Shown here: positions 33,101-64,000 of the stretch, piece by piece | How positions within the stretch are numbered: the stretch's first letter is position 1 | Layout: every line of letters starts with the position of its first letter | Origin: Crambe crambe | Taxonomy: Eukaryota > Porifera > Demospongiae > Poecilosclerida > Crambeidae | Reading direction: 5' to 3' | DNA: 64,000 nucleotides | Assembly (NCBI GenBank): GCA_963924555.1 | Contig: OZ004592.1 | Span: forward strand, 4,588,001-4,652,000 | Made by a program: the position numbers and the translations under genes | Notes under the pieces: model-generated | Database searches by the model: none | The model's input: only the letters and a program-made list of their open reading frames with translations | Told to the model about the DNA's origin: nothing

Positions 33101-33683
33101 GCACTGACGACAGGATCAAGGTAGCTACTCAATTGTACATAGCTAAAATTTCCTTCTGGCTACAATTCAATTTCCTCTAAATAGGAGTTGCATTGATCTA
33201 GGGAAGGTGCCTGTTACATAGTTACAGGTAGGGAAGGTGCCTGTTACATAGTTACAGGTCAAACTACTTTGGCTTTTGGAGGGCAAAATTCAATTGCAAT
33301 GCAATTGCTACAGCTAGCTAGATACCACAATGGTCAACTTCTTGGGTTCCTTCAGATGGTCAACCACTCAGCTAAGAATGTCCTCCAAAATTGTGACTCG
33401 TGACATCACATGTGCAATCTCTGTAATTGTACAGTTGTGTTGATTTGGAAAGGCTTGCTTGGTGTGACTAGCTAAACTTTCTCTTCAATAGGTTCATGTG
33501 GTGCAACCAGAAGTTCGTAAAGCTGGTGTCCAGTGTGCCATTTCCTGTGGCTATGCCATCCTGAATGAGAGCAACAACATAGAGTGGCATGTCTCGGTGG
33601 ACAGTGGGGCAGAACTGGAGCTACGACTGGTCTACACCATACAGCACCCTGCACAGGACTATGTCCAGGGTCTGCCAAAATAA
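27158..33683 (+). CDS. DUF4140/DUF4139 protein (F37C4.5-like), copy B
   Basis: Thirteen exons: 27158-27363, 27943-28054, 28230-28352, 28408-28485, 28584-28723, 28909-29038, 31174-31399, 31598-31650, 31709-31840, 32119-32196, 32274-32435, 32896-33120 and 33492-33683. 618 residues, intact. The layout matches copy A: DUF4140-like N-terminus, coiled-coil, DUF4139. Differences are a longer exon 7 (adding RPVRMRPVSHDRLETLTEQA), a 53-nt exon 8 with RFGRRVIEH in place of copy A's micro-exon, and a Gly-rich/Pro-rich exon 9. Intron 3 uses a GC donor (AAG|GCAACT). Intron 6 holds an antisense CUB-like gene. It is convergent with the ABCC gene, 185 bp between stops. Confidence 0.88.
29182..30022 (-). CDS. 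Secreted CUB-like protein, copy 3, nested in DUF4139-B intron 6
   Basis: Exons 30022-29805 and 29713-29182; 249 residues. The signal peptide (MISLTRIIAVVLSITLLVQS, with an upstream in-frame Met) precedes CPCKIGKGKFRDC. The CUB-like domain has the conserved Cys set and KQLCGAEIMDP intact. It is nearly identical to copy 1 over exon 2 and clearly less like copy 2, so it is a recent relative of copy 1. The C-terminus is short (KKAESNQGSGNG) and lacks copy 1's Thr/Pro/Glu tail. It lies antisense inside the 2.1-kb intron 6 of DUF4139-B; copy A's intron 6 (19541-20119) has no such gene. Confidence 0.82.
30878..30950. repeat. Perfect 29-bp inverted repeat (fold-back)
   Basis: Arms 30878-30906 and 30922-30950 (GAATTAGTTCTCATAAAATT... 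and its reverse complement) flank a 15-bp loop. It lies in intron 6 of DUF4139-B, upstream of the nested gene's first exon. Confidence 0.9.
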
Positions 33684-33684
33684 A
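33679..33684 (+). terminator. AATAAA hexamer overlapping the DUF4139-B stop codon
   Basis: The stop TAA at 33681-33683 is embedded in AATAAA, as in copy A. Confidence 0.4.
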
Positions 33685-33868
33685 CCAGCTTAACAATTAT
33701 TGTATATAGCCATTAAGATAAATATAGTATGTATATATAATCTTGTGGGTAGTTAAAGAACAATGATAGTAGAACTACTTAGTATAGGAGTAGCTGACCA
33801 AAATTAATTATGATTTTGCTGTCTTAGTCAGAAAGAAAGGTGATGGCTATATGATAGATGGTTGATAG

Positions 33869-46075
<12,207 letters not shown>

Positions 46076-46326
46076 GCTGTGAGACTATGATAGTCCTGAA
46101 ACTCAGCAGCTCAATTGCAGCTGCAAATTTAATTTCCAATTTGTCAATATAGCTAGAGTAGAGACTTCGCTCAAGTTTGTTATCCAGTTGGCTGACAGTT
46201 GACCCGAACAGCTCATTGCATGAAAATAAGACCTTCTAGACTTCGACTCGAGTTCTTGCTTCACAGTATTAATACTCTCTAGCTAAATTAAATAGAAGTG
46301 TGTAATGCGCGTGCGCGCGCTGGATC
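46076..46326. promoter_or_regulatory. 251-bp bidirectional promoter region, ABCC gene 1 / RPP30
   Basis: This is the only sequence between the two divergent ATGs. It contains TGCGCGTGCGCGCGCT at 46305-46320, close to the RPP30 start and akin to the GCGCATGCGC motifs at other promoters in the window. If RPP30 starts at the second Met (46378), the motif is still only about 60 bp upstream. Confidence 0.45.
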
Positions 46327-48702
46327 ATGGAAAAAGACTGGACTGACGACCTTTTCCTTCTGGCACATGGTTGTACTATGAGTGATGTCTTTGCAAGAAA
46401 CTGTTTTACAGACCTGAATGTACTGGTTCAGAGTTCTAAGAAGATCAACAAGGAGATTATTTTGTCTCTTATAGATTGTAAGTCAGTATCACTTGGCCAT
46501 GGGTATAGTCTGACATGTTTATATTATGTGCAGATGGCTATGAACGTGCTGCGTTTAATCATGAAGTTGAACTTGCTAAAAAAGTTCAGGTGAGTACTGA
46601 TTTTGGCACCTTGTATTGGAAATAACCCCAAGGGTGTTAATTTAACATGCTCACATACATATCTTATAATACACTATAGTTGAAAGCAGCACCTGATATT
46701 TCCACCCTAATAGGCACTCTGCCAAGTCCTAAGGTATAAAATTGTACTAATTATAATTGTGGAATCTGTACATCTATGTCAAGAACTTTGATTGATAGGG
46801 GCATCACCCTTTTCAGTTGGTCCAGAGACTCACAGTGTCTGTCAGTGATCCATCAGTCTTGCATAGCCTGGTAATATTCTCATATCTTATAACATACCCT
46901 TATATGTCAGTGTTCCGTCAGTCTTACATGGTCTGGTAATATCCTCATGTCAATAATGGGCTTTTAGCTATCATAGGACAGACGTATCACACAAACCGTA
47001 GTCAGCTGGCACGGTCCATACCAATATTTATTAACATAGCAGATATCAATACCCAAAGATGCAAAAAGTGACAAATTTGTCTAGCTAACTATTGTATTAT
47101 TCTGGTTTTTGAAATGGTCTACATGATACATACACATAACAGATCTCCAGTTCTTCCATGATTACTTTTTCTTTAGACATCTCCCAGTGTGGGCACTTAT
47201 GACCTACTGGCCATACAACCCGAAACAGATAAAGTTCTTCAGGTAAATAGGTAATATAATTCTGTGGGTAACTACGGTAACTCTGTATTCAGCAAGCCTG
47301 TAGTGTTCTCAATATTGACATCATTTCTTTGAAATTGGATGAACGCCTCCCACTCAAGCTAAAACATGCTCAAATTGGCCAGGTGAAGTTTTTTTGTTTT
47401 TTTTTGGTTTATGATGTTATTATTAATTTTTACAAAAGGCTGTAGAACGAGGTATTCATTTGGAGATATGTTATTCCCCAGCAATAAGAGGTGAAGTCCA
47501 TTGCTCTACTACTGCTTGAGGGTACATTTTTGTATGTTCATGTTCTTTAGATGCCACAGCAAGGAGAAACACATTAGCTAATGCCTTGGAACTAGTAGAT
47601 GTAGCAAGAGGAAAGGTGAGTACAAATTAATTACATTACTGTGAAAGCTGTATCAAATGCTTGCCTAATGGTTACCTAGTCATTGGTCTGTAAAATGAAT
47701 TGTCCACCTCTTTACTCGGGCCTTTATACTCTGTATGTATGTATGTATGTATGTGTACTATTTCATGGGGTAAATTTTATGGTTTTGTAAAATTTTGTAC
47801 AAAACCATTACCCCATGAAGTGGATTTCTTGTACAATAATAGTTTCCTTTATGTCTTGTTATTGCATACACTAACAGAATATCATAGTTTCCAGTAAGGC
47901 TGAAAAGGTACTTCAATGCATGCTGTGAGACAGTTTCTTAAAGCTTCTGTTCTGTTCCTCCCTTGAAGAGTATGGATGTGAGAGCACCTGCTGATGTTAT
48001 GAATCTGTATCCTTGGACTCATACATGTCGTTCTGTGAATTGCAGAATTATGACAGTGGCCGTGTGCTTGACCTTAACTCTAAAGTATCAGGTGTCATCT
48101 TTTTGGTATTACCAGTGGAACATGTAAATCCTGCATCACGTCCCATTGCAGGTCGGCACTCCTTCACTCGGGTAGGTATGGTTAACATTCACACTAGTTA
48201 ATGGTTTAATTCAAATGCCTAGTGAAAAAATTTGAGGAGGGGCAACTACAAACCAGTACATGTATGTGGAATTCTATGATAATCTCATTACGAAAGCTAG
48301 CCAATTCCTAGGGGGGGTGGGGGGGCAAGCCATCATTCAGAGGGGGCAGAAGCCCCCCTCGCCCCCTTGAAATAAACCCTGATACCTATAATGCAGAGCA
48401 AGAACGAGATTTCCCCTCCCAATAGAATAGCCCACAATAATTATCCCAATTAAAGCTCTTAAGGAGTGTGGGAGTTCTTCTTGAAAATTACAGGATTTTT
48501 TTTTTTCATAGCAATGCATTGGAAAACAGCAAAGGGTGTGGTTTCCAGCGAGGTGGTGAGAGATGAGTCGTCAACTGGTTGTAGCAATGGAGAAACAAGG
48601 ATATTATCAGAGAGCAAAGAATGTGAATCAGAGATTAAATCAAAAAAGAGAAAACGTACTGAAGTGACAAAGAAGAAAGGAAAACATAGAAAGTTGACTT
48701 AG
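46327..48702 (+). CDS. RPP30: Ribonuclease P/MRP protein subunit p30
   Basis: Well-supported exons: 46327-46477, 46534-46589, 46680-46733, 46799-46870, 47177-47242, 47293-47382, 47439-47490, 47551-47615 and 47878-47907. An exon from 47969 (MDVRAPADVMNL) follows, and the terminal exon is about 48511-48702. RPP30 blocks seen: FTDLNVLV, GYERAAFNHEVEL, QRLTVSVSDPS, TYDLLAIQPETDKVLQQAC, IDIISL, HLEICYSPAIRDATARRNTL and IIVSSKAEK. The C-terminus is Lys/Arg-rich (KSKKRKRTEVTKKKGKHRKL), a likely nuclear signal. The protein belongs to the RNase P/MRP tRNA- and rRNA-processing complexes. The first 17 codons may be untranslated (Met at 46378 fits). The exon between 48006 and 48510 is uncertain; the region around SVNCR near 48040 is probably coding. 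Its stop is 45 bp from the HTRA2 stop. Confidence 0.88.
46906..46951 (+). repeat. Diverged duplicate of RPP30 exon 4 end plus splice donor
   Basis: GTCAGTGTTCCGTCAGTCTT...GGTCTG|GTAATATCCTCATGTC at 46906-46951 repeats the exon 4 end and donor at 46841-46886 with a 65-bp offset. The duplicated codons still read VSVPSVLHGL against the original VSDPSVLHSL. No acceptor precedes it. Confidence 0.85.
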
Positions 48703-48747
48703 GATTATTTCCTTCTTCTGTTGAATAATAACTATAATTGAATTGAG

Positions 48748-50136
48748 TTAGTTCATAGCTTCAGGCACTACAGTACAGGTCATGTACCTCAGTTCCCTGT
48801 AATATTCCACTGACAACTTCTTTCCACTCCTTACCATCCTGAACATGTCCTTGGTGGATTTTATATCTTCTCCATTGATACGGACCACAATATCACCCAC
48901 TTGGAGTCCAGCAAGTGAAGCAGGGCTGTGGGCCCACACCTTAACCAACAACACACCAGAAGTGACTTCTTTGGGGATTGAAAAATAGTTCTGCAACATG
49001 GGCATGATGTGCCTTTCGAGACGAAGCATGGAGACTCCGATTGAGTACTTTTTATTTGCCTGTGGTGCAAACCTTCCAGTTGCTTTCTTGTTGGCACTGC
49101 GGACAAAATTCTGAGCCGTGGAGCTTGGGATTGCAAAGGATATTCCTGGAGCTGCTGTCATTGTGTTAATTCCTATCACCTCTCCATCCAGATTGACGAG
49201 GGGGCCCCCTGAATTACCAACTGTGATTGCAGCATCTGTTTGAATGTATTCCATGTCATTTCGTATCCCCAGTTCTTCACTTGGTCTCTGTATGCTACTG
49301 ACAATCCCACAGGTGATCGTATTGGTTAATGAAAGAGGGCTCCCCATGGCTACCACCCACTCCCCAGGTCGTAGTTCATTGGAATCACCGAACGTCAGAG
49401 GAGGCGGTGGAACAGTGCCAGAGGGAAGGTGGATTTTAATGATGGCTAGGTCAGTAACTTCATCAACATCAGTTACTTCCCCTCTCACGACTTTGCCAGA
49501 GTTTAATTTGACTTCTACTGACTGGGCATTGCTGACAACATGGGCATTAGTGAGTACGTAACTGCCATCTTCAATCACAAATCCAGACCCTGCTTCCATA
49601 GCCTGTACAAGTCCAAACAGAGTTGGTACCTTGCGCGAGACCTGAATGAAGACCAAACTTGGTGCAGCCTTCTCTACTGCCTCTGCAATGAAGTTGTAAC
49701 GTTTTGAGAAAGGCTTTGGTTTTGGTGCTTCTTCTTCACGGCAATATGCTTGAAAACTTAGAAAATCACGCCACTTCAGGTCAGCCTCAGGGAAAGTATA
49801 GGAACTGATACTGAAAGATATTCCCACTCCCACGAGTGCTAACAGCCCTTTCAGAATAGGAGACCAGGATAAAGTTGATGAATCTTGGTAATCAGATGAA
49901 GTTGATGGATCTTGACAATCGTGGTCCTGAGCAGAGTATCTTCTAGAAGCACACACATGAGGCTGGATAGACAGTGGATGGTGTAGGTATGATCTTTGAA
50001 CACTTGGTAACCACATCATGTTTCTGGAATTCAGACGTCCTACGCCTTTAATACCGAATAGCAACAACCCCCTCCAACTGGACATGTCAGAAAAGAGACA
50101 GAGAACAGAAAAGCAATAATTCTTTATGATGCGCAC
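48748..50136 (-). CDS. HTRA2/Omi-like mitochondrial serine protease, intronless
   Basis: One uninterrupted ORF of 462 codons. Met18 (50085, MSSWRGLLLFG) is the likelier start, giving an Arg-rich presequence typical of mitochondrial import. A membrane-anchor-like segment (SPILKGLLALVGVGISFSIS) lies at ~92-111. The trypsin-like domain has a full triad: His199 in TNAHVV, Asp229 in TDLAIIKI, Ser309 in GNSGGPL. A PDZ domain (~375-455, e.g. SPASLAGLQVGDIVVRINGE) follows. Family role: protein quality control in the intermembrane space. No AVPS-type IAP-binding tetrapeptide is evident after the anchor. Surrounding genes have 10-27 exons, so loss of all introns suggests a retrocopy. Convergent with RPP30, divergent with ABCC gene 2. 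HTRA1/3-type identity is less likely because there is no IGFBP/Kazal module. Confidence 0.9.
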   Translation of the reverse strand: MRIIKNYCFSVLCLFSDMSSWRGLLLFGIKGVGRLNSRNMMWLPSVQRSYLHHPLSIQPHVCASRRYSAQDHDCQDPSTSSDYQDSSTLSWSPILKGLLALVGVGISFSISSYTFPEADLKWRDFLSFQAYCREEEAPKPKPFSKRYNFIAEAVEKAAPSLVFIQVSRKVPTLFGLVQAMEAGSGFVIEDGSYVLTNAHVVSNAQSVEVKLNSGKVVRGEVTDVDEVTDLAIIKIHLPSGTVPPPPLTFGDSNELRPGEWVVAMGSPLSLTNTITCGIVSSIQRPSEELGIRNDMEYIQTDAAITVGNSGGPLVNLDGEVIGINTMTAAPGISFAIPSSTAQNFVRSANKKATGRFAPQANKKYSIGVSMLRLERHIMPMLQNYFSIPKEVTSGVLLVKVWAHSPASLAGLQVGDIVVRINGEDIKSTKDMFRMVRSGKKLSVEYYRELRYMTCTVVPEAMN

Positions 50137-50268
50137 CGATCATGATCTCAGCCACACCCCCTCTGCTCAGCCTATCAAATTGAGGTGTGGCTTGCAGCCT
50201 GAAGCTCTTAAGCTGCACAGCTAGCCAGCTTACTGCTAGTTAGGATTCGAGACTGAAGCAGCACCATC
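50086..50268. promoter_or_regulatory. 183-bp divergent promoter region, HTRA2-like / ABCC gene 2
   Basis: The short spacer between divergent start codons must hold both promoters and 5' UTRs. No specific motif is convincing; there is no GCGCATGCGC palindrome here, unlike at RPP30 or NAGK. Confidence 0.35.
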
Positions 50269-63952
<13,684 letters not shown>

Positions 63953-64000
63953 TGATTAATGTAGAGAGAATAATTTCGGGGGAAATTCAGTGGGGGGTGG

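Noticed and set aside
48013..48201. Alternative reading of RPP30's 3' region in another frame (62 codons)
   Set aside because: It does not resemble RPP30. The SVNCR-containing frame fits better, though that exon remains uncertain.

Overview
The window is eukaryotic nuclear DNA, AT-rich, with short GT-AG introns (many of 55-400 bp) and compact, mostly divergent or convergent genes. A germline-type MYND/multi-Tudor protein, NAGK, RPP30, HTRA2 and two MRP4-type ABC transporters point to an animal. The short introns, abundant small fold-back elements, TAGC-rich spacers and the DUF4140/DUF4139 and CUB-type genes look to me like an early-branching invertebrate, most likely a sponge. That placement is inference, not shown directly.

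Layout. 1-11067 (minus): the N-terminal 1,849 residues of a TDRD1-like protein (RRM, MYND finger, at least five Tudor units), whose last exon runs off the left edge in 597-bp in-frame tandem repeats. 11124-14812 (plus): N-acetylglucosamine kinase, 10 exons, with only 56 bp between its ATG and the TDRD1 ATG. 14813-16600: spacer with one doubtful Cys-rich ORF. 16.5-33.7 kb: a tandem cluster in which DUF4140/DUF4139 genes (plus strand; copies A and B intact, plus a decayed terminal-exon relic) alternate with secreted CUB-like genes (minus strand; three copies, one frameshifted and one nested in an intron of DUF4139-B). 33.9-46.1 kb (minus): a complete 27-exon ABCC4/MRP4-like gene with a roughly 570-residue inter-domain linker. 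46.3-48.7 kb (plus): RPP30. 48.7-50.1 kb (minus): an intronless HTRA2-like protease. 50.3 kb to the right edge (plus): a second ABCC4-like gene with matching exon structure, 27 exons visible and the last one or more missing. The two ABCC genes are an inverted paralogous pair flanking RPP30 and HTRA2.

The most unusual signals are three local tandem duplications that contain splice sites. First, a roughly 70-copy, 31-bp minisatellite in DUF4139-A, each unit carrying a GTAAGT donor and an 18-nt in-frame piece of the preceding micro-exon. Second, about eight upstream copies of the 3' splice site plus exon start of a transmembrane exon in ABCC4-like gene 2; two of them would extend the exon in frame. 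Third, a single duplicate of an exon end plus donor in RPP30. Other points of note are the enlarged, internally repeated ABCC linker, the RRM-MYND-Tudor architecture, and signs of gene conversion in the DUF4139 and Tudor repeats.

Exon boundaries were worked out by hand from GT/AG sites, reading phase and paralog comparison. No alignment or database search was run.
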